DNA of 64,000 nt, taken from the NCBI RefSeq assembly GCF_012317585.1, contig NZ_CP042909.1:1612001-1676000 (forward strand), given 5' to 3'. Below are positions 55,850 through 64,000 of the stretch, piece by piece (the first letter of the stretch is position 1; every line of letters begins with the position of its first letter). Source of the DNA: Thermosulfurimonas marina (GTDB lineage Bacteria; Desulfobacterota; Thermodesulfobacteria; Thermodesulfobacteriales; Thermodesulfobacteriaceae). The position numbers and the translations under genes are program-made. The notes beneath the pieces were generated by a model. That model was not told the DNA's origin. It searched no databases and was given only the letters and a program-made list of their open reading frames with translations.

Positions 55850-56385
55850 AAGAGGCCCTCTTTGAGCTCCTAAAGTCCCGAGCCTATCTTTTTAAGCCCC
55901 AGGGTTTCCGCCTTTCTTCCGGAAAGGTAAGTCCTCATTATCTGGACTGTAAACAGGTGACCCTCTATTCCCGGGCCCTTCCGCTCATCGGGCGTCTCCT
56001 CTGGGAGGAGGCCCGGGGTTTTGAGCCGCAGGCGGTAGGGGGGTTGACCCTTGGAGCCGATCCCCTGGTGGCCGCGGTATGTCTGGCCGCGGGGCTGGAA
56101 AGGGTGGAGCTTGAGGGGTTTATCGTACGCAAGGAGGCCAAGGGACACGGCACTGGACGCTATCTCGAGGGCCATGTACGCCCCGGGATGCGGGCGGTGA
56201 TTCTGGAAGACGTGGTGACCACCGGGGCCTCGGCCTTAAAGGCCGCCCAAAGGGCCCGGGATTTCGGGCTTTCGGTGGTAGGGGTGGTGGCCCTGGTGGA
56301 TCGCCAGGAAGGGGGGCGCGAAAGGCTTGCCGCCGAAGGCCTGCCCCTGCGCAGCCTTTTTACCCTTGCGGATTTTTTGAGATAG
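55846..56385 (+). CDS. pyrE: Orotate phosphoribosyltransferase
   Basis: A 179-residue enzyme converting orotate and PRPP to OMP. The PRPP loop is AVILEDVVTTGASALKAAQR; the flexible loop has RKEAKGHGTGRYLEG; FRLSSGKVSPHYLDCKQVTL is the N-terminal substrate region. The GTG start overlaps the argB stop. It meets a convergent small secreted protein gene 3 bp downstream. Confidence 0.96.
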   Translation: MKEALFELLKSRAYLFKPQGFRLSSGKVSPHYLDCKQVTLYSRALPLIGRLLWEEARGFEPQAVGGLTLGADPLVAAVCLAAGLERVELEGFIVRKEAKGHGTGRYLEGHVRPGMRAVILEDVVTTGASALKAAQRARDFGLSVVGVVALVDRQEGGRERLAAEGLPLRSLFTLADFLR

Positions 56386-56388
56386 GGT

Positions 56389-56778
56389 CTAGTCCAGCTG
56401 ATTCAACTCGTCGGTGGTGATCACCCGAAAGAGGATGCGTTTTTTGAGGGACCCGGGTCGGGCCTCCTCCACCACCAGGGACCGAGGCCCGCTCAAAAAG
56501 ACATGCCTCCGGAAGCCGTCCGGAGGAGTATAGACCACCTGAAGGCCCTGCACCCGGCCTTCCCGGTCTACTACCACATCCACCCTTTCCAGGAAGTTGA
56601 TATTCCCCGGCCCAAAGTTGGTCATGACGTAGCCCAACTCCGTGGGAAAGCCTCGAGGGGCGGGCACGAGATAGACTGCATAGACCTCTTTTTCTACCGT
56701 GCGCAGGACCTCCGCCCGGCTCGGCCCCGCCAGGATCAAAAGGGCCAGGAGTAAGGATCCGCAGAGGATTTTTTTCAT
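56389..56778 (-). CDS. Small secreted hypothetical protein
   Basis: A 129-residue protein with a clear Sec signal peptide (MKKILCGSLLLALLILAGPS, cleavage after RA). The mature part (about 107 residues) is beta-rich: EVYAVYLVPAPRGFPTELGY and FLERVDVVVDREGRVQGLQV. It is preceded by AGGAGG. No family recognised; probably periplasmic. Confidence 0.7.
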   Translation of the reverse strand: MKKILCGSLLLALLILAGPSRAEVLRTVEKEVYAVYLVPAPRGFPTELGYVMTNFGPGNINFLERVDVVVDREGRVQGLQVVYTPPDGFRRHVFLSGPRSLVVEEARPGSLKKRILFRVITTDELNQLD

Positions 56779-56909
56779 GGCCGCCTCCTGAAAATTATTT
56801 TTAAATAGTAAGCCGTAAGTCCTGCAAGGTAAAGGGCCAGGGGCTCGCCTTCCCCAAGCCCGGTGGACAAGAGACGTTTAAGAACCATATTTTTATTTTC
56901 GGAAAGCTT

Positions 56910-56923
56910 TTGATCCAGGTCAA
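56910..56923 (+). promoter_or_regulatory. FNR/CRP-family operator upstream of hcp
   Basis: TTGATCCAGGTCAA is a near-perfect TTGAYC-N2-GRTCAA palindrome, 69 bp before the hcp start. FNR-like nitrosative-stress regulators of the HcpR type are known to control hcp in sulfate reducers (established knowledge); the exact factor cannot be named from sequence. Confidence 0.55.
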
Positions 56924-56991
56924 GGCGGGGTGGAGAGAAGGGATTAAATTTCTAAACTGGATAGAAAAAATCCATTAAGGAGGTGAAGGCT

Positions 56992-58605
56992 ATGTTTTGT
57001 AATCAGTGTGAACAGACCGCTAAAGGGCAGGCCTGTATTAAGATCGGGGTCTGTGGAAAAACGCACGAGGTGGATGAGCTGCAGGATCTTCTGGTGCACG
57101 CCCTGGTGGGCCTTTCGGAGGTAGCCTTAAAGGCCGAGGAGAAGGGGGTGAAGAACCGGGAGGTGGATCATTTCCTCTGCGAGGCCCTCTTTTCCACCCT
57201 TACTAACGTGAATTTCGATCCTGAGCGCATAGCAGACTACATTCGCCGGGCGGTGGAGTGGCGGGAGAAGCTGCGGTCCGAGGCCGGGGTAAGCGAGGTC
57301 TCCGAGGCGGCCCGTTTTGAGTCCGCGGGAACCATAGAAGGGATGATCAAGCAGGGCGAGGAGGTGGAGCTCCGGCCCGAAAAGGCCAAAGACCCGGACA
57401 TCTTCTCCCTCAAGCTCACCGTGCTTTACGCCCTCAAGGGGATTGCCGCCTACGCCTACCACGCGGCCAAGCTGGGCAAGGAGGACGAGGAGGTCTATCG
57501 CTTCATGAAGCAGGCCCTGGTGGATCTTTACCGGGACGATCTTTCTCTCGAAGACTGGGTCAACCGGGCCTTGGAGGCCGGGCGCATTAACCTGCGCACC
57601 ATGGAACTTCTGGATGCCGGGAATACGGAAAGTTTCGGCCATCCCGTGCCGACCAAAGTTTCTCTGGGACAGAAGGCCGGTCCGGCCATCCTGGTCTCCG
57701 GGCACGATCTCAAGGACCTTTATGAGCTCCTCAAGCAGACCGAGGGCACGGGGATCAACGTCTATACCCACGGAGAGATGCTTCCCGCCCATGGCTATCC
57801 GGAACTTAAGAAGTTCAAACATCTGGTAGGCCACTACGGAACGGCCTGGCAGAACCAACAGAAGGAATTTCCGGAGTTCCCCGGGCCCATTGTCATGACC
57901 ACCAACTGCCTCATGCCTCCTAAGGATTCCTATAAGGACCGGGTCTTTACCCTGGGGCCGGTGGGCTTTCCGGGGGTAAAACATATTCCGGACGAAAACT
58001 TTGCCCCGGTGATCGAGATGGCTAAGAAGATGGGGGGCTTTCCTGAGGACCGGCCTGGGAAGGAGGTCATGACCGGTTTTGCCCGCAACGCCGTCCTTTC
58101 CGTGGCCGACAAGGTGATCGAGGCCGTAAAAAGCGGGTCCGTGCGGCACTTCTTCCTGGTGGGAGGCTGTGACGGGGCCAAACCCGTGCGCAATTATTAC
58201 ACCGAATTCGTGGAGAAGGCCCCCAAAGACACCCTTATCCTTACCCTGGCCTGCGGGAAGTTCCGCTTCTTCGACAAGGACCTGGGGGAGATCGGGGGCA
58301 TCCCGCGTCTTCTCGACGTGGGGCAGTGTAACGACGCCTATAGCGCCATCCAGATCGCCCTGGCCCTCTCCAAGGCCTTCAATGTGGACGTAAACCAGCT
58401 TCCGCTGTCCCTGATCGTCTCCTGGTATGAGCAAAAGGCCGTAGCCATCCTCCTCACCCTTCTTTATCTGGGGATCAAGAACATTCGTCTGGGGCCCAGT
58501 GTTCCGGCCTTCCTTTCCGAAAACGTACTGAAATTCCTGGCCGAAAAGTATAACCTCCGGCCCATTTCCACCCCGGACGAGGACCTGCGAGCCATTCTGG
58601 GCTAA
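56992..58605 (+). CDS. hcp: Hybrid cluster protein (hydroxylamine reductase)
   Basis: A 537-residue Fe-S-O enzyme that reduces hydroxylamine or NO under nitrosative stress. N-terminal Cys3, Cys6, Cys15 and Cys21 (FCNQCEQTAKGQACIKIGVC, spacing 2-8-5) bind the cubane. Hybrid-cluster ligands lie in TNCLMPPKDS, GGCDGAKP, LACGKFRF and LLDVGQCNDAYSA. It is the long class I type of strict anaerobes. The ATG at 56992 is used; a GTG nine bases earlier overlaps the ribosome binding site AAGGAGG. It ends at a strong terminator. Confidence 0.97.
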   Translation: MFCNQCEQTAKGQACIKIGVCGKTHEVDELQDLLVHALVGLSEVALKAEEKGVKNREVDHFLCEALFSTLTNVNFDPERIADYIRRAVEWREKLRSEAGVSEVSEAARFESAGTIEGMIKQGEEVELRPEKAKDPDIFSLKLTVLYALKGIAAYAYHAAKLGKEDEEVYRFMKQALVDLYRDDLSLEDWVNRALEAGRINLRTMELLDAGNTESFGHPVPTKVSLGQKAGPAILVSGHDLKDLYELLKQTEGTGINVYTHGEMLPAHGYPELKKFKHLVGHYGTAWQNQQKEFPEFPGPIVMTTNCLMPPKDSYKDRVFTLGPVGFPGVKHIPDENFAPVIEMAKKMGGFPEDRPGKEVMTGFARNAVLSVADKVIEAVKSGSVRHFFLVGGCDGAKPVRNYYTEFVEKAPKDTLILTLACGKFRFFDKDLGEIGGIPRLLDVGQCNDAYSAIQIALALSKAFNVDVNQLPLSLIVSWYEQKAVAILLTLLYLGIKNIRLGPSVPAFLSENVLKFLAEKYNLRPISTPDEDLRAILG

Positions 58606-58611
58606 ACCTAA

Positions 58612-58637
58612 GGGGCGGGCTCAGGCCCGCCCCTTTT
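58612..58637 (+). terminator. hcp terminator
   Basis: A 9 bp perfect GC stem GGGGCGGGC / GCCCGCCCC with a TCAG loop, followed by TTTT. Confidence 0.9.
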
Positions 58638-58649
58638 CTCCTCTCGCGC

Positions 58650-58679
58650 TTGCGAAGATTCCAAAAATACTCTAAAACT
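58650..58679 (+). promoter_or_regulatory. Putative purQ promoter, leaderless configuration
   Basis: TTGCGA at 58650-58655, 18 bp spacer, TAAAAC at 58674-58679, then 6 nt to the ATG at 58686. Both boxes are moderate matches. Confidence 0.45.
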
Positions 58680-58685
58680 TGGGAC

Positions 58686-59510
58686 ATGAAACCCAGGGCC
58701 CTGGTGCTTTCCGGCTACGGGATCAACTGCGAGCGGGAGACCGCTCACACCCTGCGGCTGGCCGGAGCGGAGGCCGAAATCGTCCACTTTTCCGAACTTC
58801 TTTACGGGGAAAAACACCTCCGGGATTACCATCTTTTGTGTTTCCCGGGGGGATTTCTTGACGGGGATCATCTGGGGGCGGCTCAGGCTGCGGCCCATCG
58901 TCTGCGGCACGCCCGGGTGGTGGGCTCCGGAGAGAGGCTCCTTGACCAGATCCTGGAATTTATCGAGGCCGGAAAGCTGGTTATCGGGATCTGTAACGGC
59001 TTCCAGCTCCTGGTGAAGCTGGGGCTCCTTCCGGCCCTGGGGGGCCGCTATGGAGAACGCAGGGTGAGCCTCACTTACAACGATTCCGGGCGCTTTGAGG
59101 ACCGCTGGGTGTGGCTGCGGGTCAATCCGGACTCCCCTTGCGTTTTTACCCGGGGCCTTTCCGGCTTGCTCTATTTTCCTGTGCGCCACGGGGAGGGCAA
59201 GTTCGTAGCCCAGGACGAGGATGTGCTCCGGGAGCTTTTCCGGAAGGGGCAGATCGTCCTCCAGTATGCCCATCCTCAAACCGGGCGTCCCACTCAGGAA
59301 TATCCTTTTAATCCCAACGGTTCGGTGGAGGCCGTTGCCGGAATCTGTGATCCCACAGGGCGTATCTTCGGCCTCATGCCGCACCCCGAGGCCTTCAACC
59401 ACTTCACCAATCATCCTCGCTGGACGCGGGAGCAGCTGCCCCCGGAGACCCCGGGCCTCAAGCTCTTTAAGAACGCGGTGGCCTATCTCCGCGAGACCCT
59501 TCTTTCATGA
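58686..59510 (+). CDS. purQ: Phosphoribosylformylglycinamidine synthase subunit PurQ
   Basis: A 274-residue class I glutamine amidotransferase that supplies ammonia for purine synthesis. Nucleophile Cys103 is in GICNGFQLLVKLG, and the His-Glu pair is in LMPHPEAFNHFT. ALVLSGYGINCERETAHTLR at the start and PVRHGEGKFVA in the middle are PurQ hallmarks. The frame is open upstream, but the terminator of hcp and the promoter boxes support the ATG at 58686. It overlaps tatC by 4 bp. purL and purS are not in the window. Confidence 0.9.
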   Translation: MKPRALVLSGYGINCERETAHTLRLAGAEAEIVHFSELLYGEKHLRDYHLLCFPGGFLDGDHLGAAQAAAHRLRHARVVGSGERLLDQILEFIEAGKLVIGICNGFQLLVKLGLLPALGGRYGERRVSLTYNDSGRFEDRWVWLRVNPDSPCVFTRGLSGLLYFPVRHGEGKFVAQDEDVLRELFRKGQIVLQYAHPQTGRPTQEYPFNPNGSVEAVAGICDPTGRIFGLMPHPEAFNHFTNHPRWTREQLPPETPGLKLFKNAVAYLRETLLS

Positions 59511-60217
59511 GTGAGGAAGCCCCGCTCAAGGACCTGGTGCGTGCCCTTCTGGTTCTACGGCGTTATCTCCTCCGGATCTTGCTCCTTCTTTTTCTTTTGA
59601 CTCTAGGCTTTCTCTGGACGGCCCCCAGGCTTCTCCTCTGGCTTGAGGGCCATTTCGGTCAGCGGTTGGCCTTTTTCGGGGTGGCGGAGTCCTGGCTGGC
59701 GGTCCTCAAGCTGGCCCTCATCTTGGCCCTGACCGTGGCCTTTCCCCTTATCCTTTACCTCCTCTGGCGGGCCCTTTCCGCGGTCTACGGCCTTTCCTGG
59801 AGGAGTGGGCTGGCCCTGGTTCTGGGAGGAAGCCTCCTCTTTTACGGAGGGATGACCTTCTGTTTCTTCGTTTCTCTTCCCTACGGAATGCGTTTTCTTC
59901 TTTCCTTCGGTCGAGGGGAGTTGGTTCCCACCATCTCCGTGGGTCACTTTGTAAACTTTGTGGGCCTTTTCCTTCTGGCTTTTGGACTCATCTTCGAGGT
60001 GCCCCTTTTGATGATGCTGGCTGCCCGGATCGGACTCCTTGATCCTTATAAGGCGGCCCGCTTTCGCCGGCACGCCATTCTGATCATCGCCATTCTGGCT
60101 GCGGTGCTTACCCCCACCCCGGATGTCTTCAACATGAGCCTTATGGCTGTTCCCCTCTATCTTCTTTTCGAGGTGGGGCTCCTGGGAGCCCGTCTCCTGC
60201 GGCCTAAAAGTTCTTAG
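59507..60217 (+). CDS. tatC: Sec-independent protein translocase TatC
   Basis: A 236-residue, six-TM inner-membrane protein that recognises twin-arginine signal peptides. The C-terminal half is classic: FGLIFEVPLLMMLAARIGLL and AVLTPTPDVFNMSLMAVPLY. The N-terminal HLxELRxR motif is weak (DLVRALLVLRRYLLRI), though the family is clear. No tatA/B gene adjoins. Its end overlaps convergent motE by 14 bp. Confidence 0.92.
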   Translation: MSEEAPLKDLVRALLVLRRYLLRILLLLFLLTLGFLWTAPRLLLWLEGHFGQRLAFFGVAESWLAVLKLALILALTVAFPLILYLLWRALSAVYGLSWRSGLALVLGGSLLFYGGMTFCFFVSLPYGMRFLLSFGRGELVPTISVGHFVNFVGLFLLAFGLIFEVPLLMMLAARIGLLDPYKAARFRRHAILIIAILAAVLTPTPDVFNMSLMAVPLYLLFEVGLLGARLLRPKSS

Positions 60218-60740
60218 GGGGGAGCCCGGAAAGGGCTTCGGCCAGAGGGGCGGCCTTGTCCGGGGGCATAGCCGCGAGAATCCGGGCCACCTGGTCGCTT
60301 TTCATGGCCGAAAGGATCTTGACCGCCATTTCCGGATCCATGCTCATGAGAAGCCCGGCAGCCTTAGAAGGACGCATCTCGGAATAGGCCTTTACCAGGA
60401 GCTTGAAGCGTTCATTTTCGATGGTTTCCAGGCGCTGGAGCTTTTTCTGAAGGGTGTCTTCCAGTTCGAGAAGGGCCGTAAGGCGCTTTTCCACCTGGGC
60501 CTCAAGGAGCTTGAGGCGCCTTTCCCGGAGGAGGATCTCCTTCTGGCGTTCTTCCAGGCGTGCCCGCTCTAGGCGCAGGGCCTCGAAGAGCTCCGGAGGA
60601 CACGGAGCCGAGGCGTTTTCCGAAGGGGAGGGTTCCTGGGCCTTTACCCCTGGGCCGCCAGCCTCCAGAAAGAAAAGTCCCAGGCCGGCCTTGAGGACCA
60701 ACACTAAGGCCAGGGCTAGAAGGATTTTACGGCCGTCCAA
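60204..60740 (-). CDS. MotE-type flagellar protein (MgtE N-domain)
   Basis: A 178-residue protein with one N-terminal TM helix (LLALALVLVLKAGLGLFFLE), a coiled coil (about 55-110, ERARLEERQKEILLRERRLK), and a C-terminal MgtE intracellular N-like domain (AAGLLMSMDPEMAVKILSAM, then ARILAAMPPDKAAPLAEAL). This architecture is that of MotE, a periplasmic chaperone of the stator protein MotC. It is last in the fliG-fliH-fliI-fliJ operon and overlaps fliJ. Confidence 0.8.
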   Translation of the reverse strand: MDGRKILLALALVLVLKAGLGLFFLEAGGPGVKAQEPSPSENASAPCPPELFEALRLERARLEERQKEILLRERRLKLLEAQVEKRLTALLELEDTLQKKLQRLETIENERFKLLVKAYSEMRPSKAAGLLMSMDPEMAVKILSAMKSDQVARILAAMPPDKAAPLAEALSGLPPKNF

Positions 60741-61167
60741 GGCGGGCCCTCCTCATCAGGGTGAGATCGTCCATTTCTCGCAGGAAGCGCTTTTCTTCTT
60801 CGGCCAGCCAGGTGCGCCAGCGCCTTTCTCTTAAGGTCTCCGCGGCCCGTCTTTCTCGATGGGCCCGGGCCAGCTCCGCTCGAAGGGTCTCTACCTCCTT
60901 TTCTCTGGCCCGCAGACGCTCCTCGGCCCGGTGTCTTTCCAGAAAGGTGGCCTCAAGGCCTTCTCCCCAAAGGCGGAGACTTCCGCCATCTAGACGCCTT
61001 CCGGCCAGGCTCTGGAAGTATTCCCGCTGGGTCCTCTGGAGCGCTTCAGATTCCTCGAGGGCCACCTGCAGGGCCCGCACCGCCAGCCCGAATCTTTCCC
61101 GGGCCCGCTCTTCGCGCAATTCCCGGATATAGGTCAGGGTATCCAGGATGCGGGGAGGCCGCCTCAC
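60727..61167 (-). CDS. fliJ: Flagellar export protein FliJ
   Basis: A 146-residue all-helical coiled coil of the FliJ type, which connects the FliI ATPase ring with FlhA. FliJ proteins have little sequence identity; the assignment rests on size, strongly charged antiparallel helices (RLRAREKEVETLRAELARAH) and position directly after fliI with ATGA overlap. Confidence 0.85.
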   Translation of the reverse strand: MRRPPRILDTLTYIRELREERARERFGLAVRALQVALEESEALQRTQREYFQSLAGRRLDGGSLRLWGEGLEATFLERHRAEERLRAREKEVETLRAELARAHRERRAAETLRERRWRTWLAEEEKRFLREMDDLTLMRRARLGRP

Positions 61168-62471
61168 CCGAGCACCTCCTTAAGCCTCTGGACACTCTCT
61201 TCAAAAGAGGCCCGTTCCTCCACCTCCTGCTGGAGAAACTCCCTGATGGCCTGGATTCTGTCAAGGGCCTCGTCTATCTCCGGGTTGCTTCCCCGCACAT
61301 AGGCCCCGATATTGATGAGGTCCTCGGCCCGGCGGTAGGTGGCCAGGAGGCGAATCAAGCGCCGGGCAAGCGCGTAATGTTCCTGGGAAACCAGATCCTT
61401 AAAAAGTCGGCTCACACTGGCCAGGAGGTCGATGGCCGGATAATGGCCCTCGTGGGCCAGATCCCGGGAAAGCACGATGTGTCCGTCGACGATGGCCCGC
61501 ACGGCATCGGCCACCGGTTCGTTAAAGTCGTCCCCTTCCACCAGGACGGTGTAAATTCCGGTGATACTGCCTCCCCCCACCCGGGGTCCCATTCTTTCTA
61601 AGAGCCGGGGAAGATGGGCAAAAACGGAAGGGGTATAACCTCGGGCTGTGGGGGGCTCTCCTATGGAAAGCCCTACTTCACGCTGGGCCATACAGAAGCG
61701 GGTGAGGGAGTCCATCATAAAAAGGACATCCAGCCCTTGATCGCGAAAATATTCGGCGATGGCCGTGGCGTAGAAGGCCCCCCGGAGGCGCAGGGGCGGG
61801 GGCTCGTCCGAGGTGGCCACCACCACCACCGAGCGGGAAAGCCCTTCCTCCCCCAGGTCGCGCTCGATAAAGTCCCGTACCTCCCGGCCCCGCTCCCCGA
61901 TGAGGGCGATGACGTTGACGTCGGCCTGGGTGTGGCGGGCCATCATGCCCAGGAGGGTGCTCTTGCCCACCCCGGAGCCAGCCATGATGGCCACGCGCTG
62001 CCCCTTTCCCAGGGTAAGGAGGGCGTTGATGGCCCGTATACCCACATCCAGGGGCTCCTGAATGCGTTCTCTTTCAAAAGGGCGCAGGGGCTCGTTATAG
62101 AGGGGATAGGTCTCGGAGAGATAGGGTAGGGGTCGCCCGTCCAGGGGTTCCCCCAGGGCGTTCACCACCCGGCCTAGGAGCTCCTGGCCTACCCGGGCTA
62201 CCGGTTTTTCGTAGGCATAGACCCGATCCCCGGGCTCGATGCCTACCGGATTGCCCAGAGGAATGAGGAGAAGTCGGCGGTCGCGAAAGCCCGAGACCTC
62301 GGCCAGAATTTCCCCGGAGGAGGTGGCAATACGGCAGAGATCTCCCACCCTCAGGGCCGGGCCTTCGGCCTCTACCACCAGGCCCACCACCTGGCTCACC
62401 CGCCCGCAGGTTACGATGGGGCGGGCCTGGGCCAGGGCCAGCTTGAAGCGGGAAAGGGGACTAACTTTCAC
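61164..62471 (-). CDS. fliI: Flagellum-specific ATPase FliI
   Basis: A 435-residue F1-beta-like ATPase powering the flagellar type III export. Walker A is AGSGVGKSTLLGMMARHTQA (near 160), catalytic Glu is in IGERGREVRDFIE, Walker B is VLFMMDSLTRFCMAQREVGL, followed by the family motif GEPPTARGYTPSVFAHLPRL. It overlaps fliH by 11 bp and fliJ by 4 bp. Confidence 0.97.
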   Translation of the reverse strand: MKVSPLSRFKLALAQARPIVTCGRVSQVVGLVVEAEGPALRVGDLCRIATSSGEILAEVSGFRDRRLLLIPLGNPVGIEPGDRVYAYEKPVARVGQELLGRVVNALGEPLDGRPLPYLSETYPLYNEPLRPFERERIQEPLDVGIRAINALLTLGKGQRVAIMAGSGVGKSTLLGMMARHTQADVNVIALIGERGREVRDFIERDLGEEGLSRSVVVVATSDEPPPLRLRGAFYATAIAEYFRDQGLDVLFMMDSLTRFCMAQREVGLSIGEPPTARGYTPSVFAHLPRLLERMGPRVGGGSITGIYTVLVEGDDFNEPVADAVRAIVDGHIVLSRDLAHEGHYPAIDLLASVSRLFKDLVSQEHYALARRLIRLLATYRRAEDLINIGAYVRGSNPEIDEALDRIQAIREFLQQEVEERASFEESVQRLKEVLG

Positions 62472-63174
62472 CCTCGGCCGCCTCCTCTAAGGCCCGGAGG
62501 AGATTGGTCCAGCGTCTTTCAAGGGTGGCGTCCACCAGGCCAAAATCGGTCTCCAGCAGACACCCTCCGGGAGAGATACTCGGGTCGGCCTCTACCCGGA
62601 TCTCGGGGAAGGTCTTTTCGGAGAGGGCTCGAAGATCGGTTTCTTGAAGGATTCGGGCCTCCCGCGGATGGACCCGGACGGTCACCCGGGAGCCCTCCAC
62701 TACCTCCCGCAGGGCTTCCCGAACCACCCGCAGGATCACGCTTTCGTCCCGGAGAAATTCCCGGAAAAAGAGTTTCTGGACCAGGAGTTTCAGAAGGGCT
62801 AGGACCTCACGGTCCAGAGAGAGCACCCCCCGAGAGATCTCCTCCTGTAAGGAGGCCAGCAATTGATCGAGTTGTGCCCGCTTCTCTCCATACTCTTTTT
62901 CCAGGCGGGCCCGGAGGGCCTGGGCCTCCTTTTCGGCCCGCGCCCGTCCCTCCGCATAGCCCTTTTCAAATCCCGCGGTCCGTCCCTCCTCCAGCCCCTC
63001 ACGGTAACCTTCACGATAGGCTTTCTCCGCAAGCTTCCACAGGATTTGGTCCTCTTTTTTGAGAGATTTTTTCTCCGGGGCTTTAGGGGCAAAGAAGTCC
63101 TCCAGGGACCGGAAACTTTCGGTCTCCTGGAACTCGATCCGCAGGGCCTCCACCCCTTTGAGTATTTTAGACAA
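62461..63174 (-). CDS. fliH: Flagellar assembly protein FliH
   Basis: A 237-residue regulator of FliI. The glycine-repeat GxxxG helix that marks FliH is present (AYREGYREGLEEGRTAGFEK, then GYAEGRARAE). The C-terminal domain (about 130-237) resembles the V-ATPase E/delta fold, with TVRVHPREARILQ and DPSISPGGCLLETDFGLVDA. It overlaps fliG by 8 bp. Confidence 0.93.
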   Translation of the reverse strand: MSKILKGVEALRIEFQETESFRSLEDFFAPKAPEKKSLKKEDQILWKLAEKAYREGYREGLEEGRTAGFEKGYAEGRARAEKEAQALRARLEKEYGEKRAQLDQLLASLQEEISRGVLSLDREVLALLKLLVQKLFFREFLRDESVILRVVREALREVVEGSRVTVRVHPREARILQETDLRALSEKTFPEIRVEADPSISPGGCLLETDFGLVDATLERRWTNLLRALEEAAEGES

Positions 63175-64000
63175 ATTCCTCCTCCCCGCGGCCGAGGATA
63201 ATCTTCCCTTCCTGTTCCAAGCGCTTGGCCACCTTGATGATGTTCTGCTGGGCCTTTTCTACATCGGAAAGTCGCACCGGGCCCATGACCTCCAGGTCCT
63301 CCTTGAGGAGGGTGGCCGCCCGTTCGCTCATATTGCGGAAGAACTTCTCCCGCACCTCCTCGGAGGCCCCCTTGAGGGCCAAACGCAGGTCGTCGGTGGA
63401 GATCTCCCGCAGCAGGGTCTGAATGGCCAGATCGTCCACCTGCAGGAAGTCCTCGAAGGTAAAGAGATACTTCCGAATCTCTTCGGCCAGGTTGGGGTTT
63501 TCCTCCTCGATATCCGAAAGGATCTCGTCTTCCAGTTCCCGGCCGGCGTGAGTCAGGATTTCCGCGGCCTTCTCCGAGCCGCCGAGCTTCCGCCCCAAGG
63601 TCCCTCTCACGGCCTGAAGTTCTTCCTCCAGGGCGTTGCTGATCTCCTCCACGATCTCCGGGTCCACCTTGTCCAGAAGGGCGATCCTTAGGAGGACCTC
63701 AGAACGGATCTTTTCCGGAAGAAACTGGAGGATTTGTCCCGCTAGATCCGGCTCAAGGTGCACCAGGACGATGGCGATGGTCTGGGGGTGTTCGTTGCGC
63801 AGGAAGTTGGCCACGGTCTTGGGGTCGAGCTTCTTGAGCTTTTTAAAGGTCTCCGGCCCGAGTTCCTTACGGATCTCCTCCCAGAGCTGTTTGCCCTTTT
63901 CCCCGTAAGCCCGCACCAGGCTCTTTTCCAGGAACTCCTCGGGAGAGACGCTGAGGTCCGACATGAGTTCCTTGGCTTCAAGATTGGCCTCTTCCAGGAC
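63167..64000 (-). CDS. fliG: Flagellar motor switch protein FliG (5' part beyond window)
   Basis: FliG forms the C-ring face that interacts with the stator. Visible are the middle domain with the EHPQ motif (NFLRNEHPQTIAIVLVHLEP) and the C-terminal torque domain (LRLALKGASEEVREKFFRNM, DLEVMGPVRLSDVEKAQQNI). The frame continues to the window edge upstream of an internal ATG at 63964 (VLEEANLEAKELMSDL), so about 60 residues of the N-terminal FliF-binding domain are outside. Confidence 0.96.
   Translation of the reverse strand, partial: VLEEANLEAKELMSDLSVSPEEFLEKSLVRAYGEKGKQLWEEIRKELGPETFKKLKKLDPKTVANFLRNEHPQTIAIVLVHLEPDLAGQILQFLPEKIRSEVLLRIALLDKVDPEIVEEISNALEEELQAVRGTLGRKLGGSEKAAEILTHAGRELEDEILSDIEEENPNLAEEIRKYLFTFEDFLQVDDLAIQTLLREISTDDLRLALKGASEEVREKFFRNMSERAATLLKEDLEVMGPVRLSDVEKAQQNIIKVAKRLEQEGKIILGRGEEEFV

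Noticed and set aside
57127-58434. 435-codon minus-strand frame opposite hcp
   Set aside because: Antisense shadow of hcp; no start signals or recognisable domain.

Overview
The window is a 64 kb, GC-rich bacterial chromosome segment. The gene families fit a strictly anaerobic, thermophilic, flagellated Gram-negative bacterium of the Thermodesulfobacteria (Thermosulfurimonas/Thermodesulfatator type). Evidence includes desulfoferrodoxin with rubredoxin and a flavodiiron protein, hybrid-cluster protein, family-4 Fe-S uracil-DNA glycosylases, LptE, and an Aquifex-type RNA-free RNase P. The organism assignment is an inference from gene content; no rRNA is present.

Layout. 1-8.9 kb: pheST-ihfA-merR, then an oxygen/NO detoxification operon (desulfoferrodoxin, rubredoxin, flavodiiron protein, a DVU0298-like protein), then convergent rnr. 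9.0-14.9 kb (minus): a flagellar hook operon fliK-flgD-flgE-flgE behind a good sigma-54 promoter. 15-30 kb: housekeeping and sensory genes: clpB-fmt, nikR, a cheW-MCP-binding protein operon, nfeD-udg, icd, leuS-lptE, and a KamA-type radical SAM enzyme. 30-32 kb (minus): a dicarboxylate symporter followed by an HARP-type RNase P, which appears to start at AUU.

31.8-40.9 kb: a type III-A CRISPR-Cas locus (cas6 divergent from cas10-csm2-csm3-csm4-csm5-csx). It is visibly decaying. cas10 is split by a 1,258 bp IS256-family element with an 8 bp target duplication and also carries a +1 frameshift in an A8 run. The CARF-type csx gene has two frameshifts and loses its 3' part. No cas1 and no CRISPR array are present in the window.

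40.9-54.65 kb: an accessory island with different composition lies between the truncated csx and a cas2 gene that has lost its own start codon. It carries an AbiE-type toxin/antitoxin pair, a frameshifted Cys-rich secreted protein, a DUF457 membrane protein, two TnpB (IS605-type) elements, a solo TnpB-type left end, an IS630 element, a second uracil-DNA glycosylase, an HD-GYP protein among unknown genes, an array of 52 bp tandem repeats that looks like iterons, and a membrane protein with a proline-rich linker. A 25 bp direct repeat occurs at the csx junction and again right after the first TnpB element. The island looks like the remains of one or more integrated plasmid- or ICE-like elements.

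54.9-64 kb: core genome again: argB-pyrE, a secreted protein, hcp behind an FNR/CRP-type palindrome, purQ-tatC, and a second flagellar operon on the minus strand, fliG-fliH-fliI-fliJ-motE, running off the right edge. A recurring feature of the core genes is a -10 box only 6-7 nt before the start codon (rnr, cheW, cas10, argB, purQ), which predicts leaderless mRNAs. No tRNA, rRNA or CRISPR array was seen.
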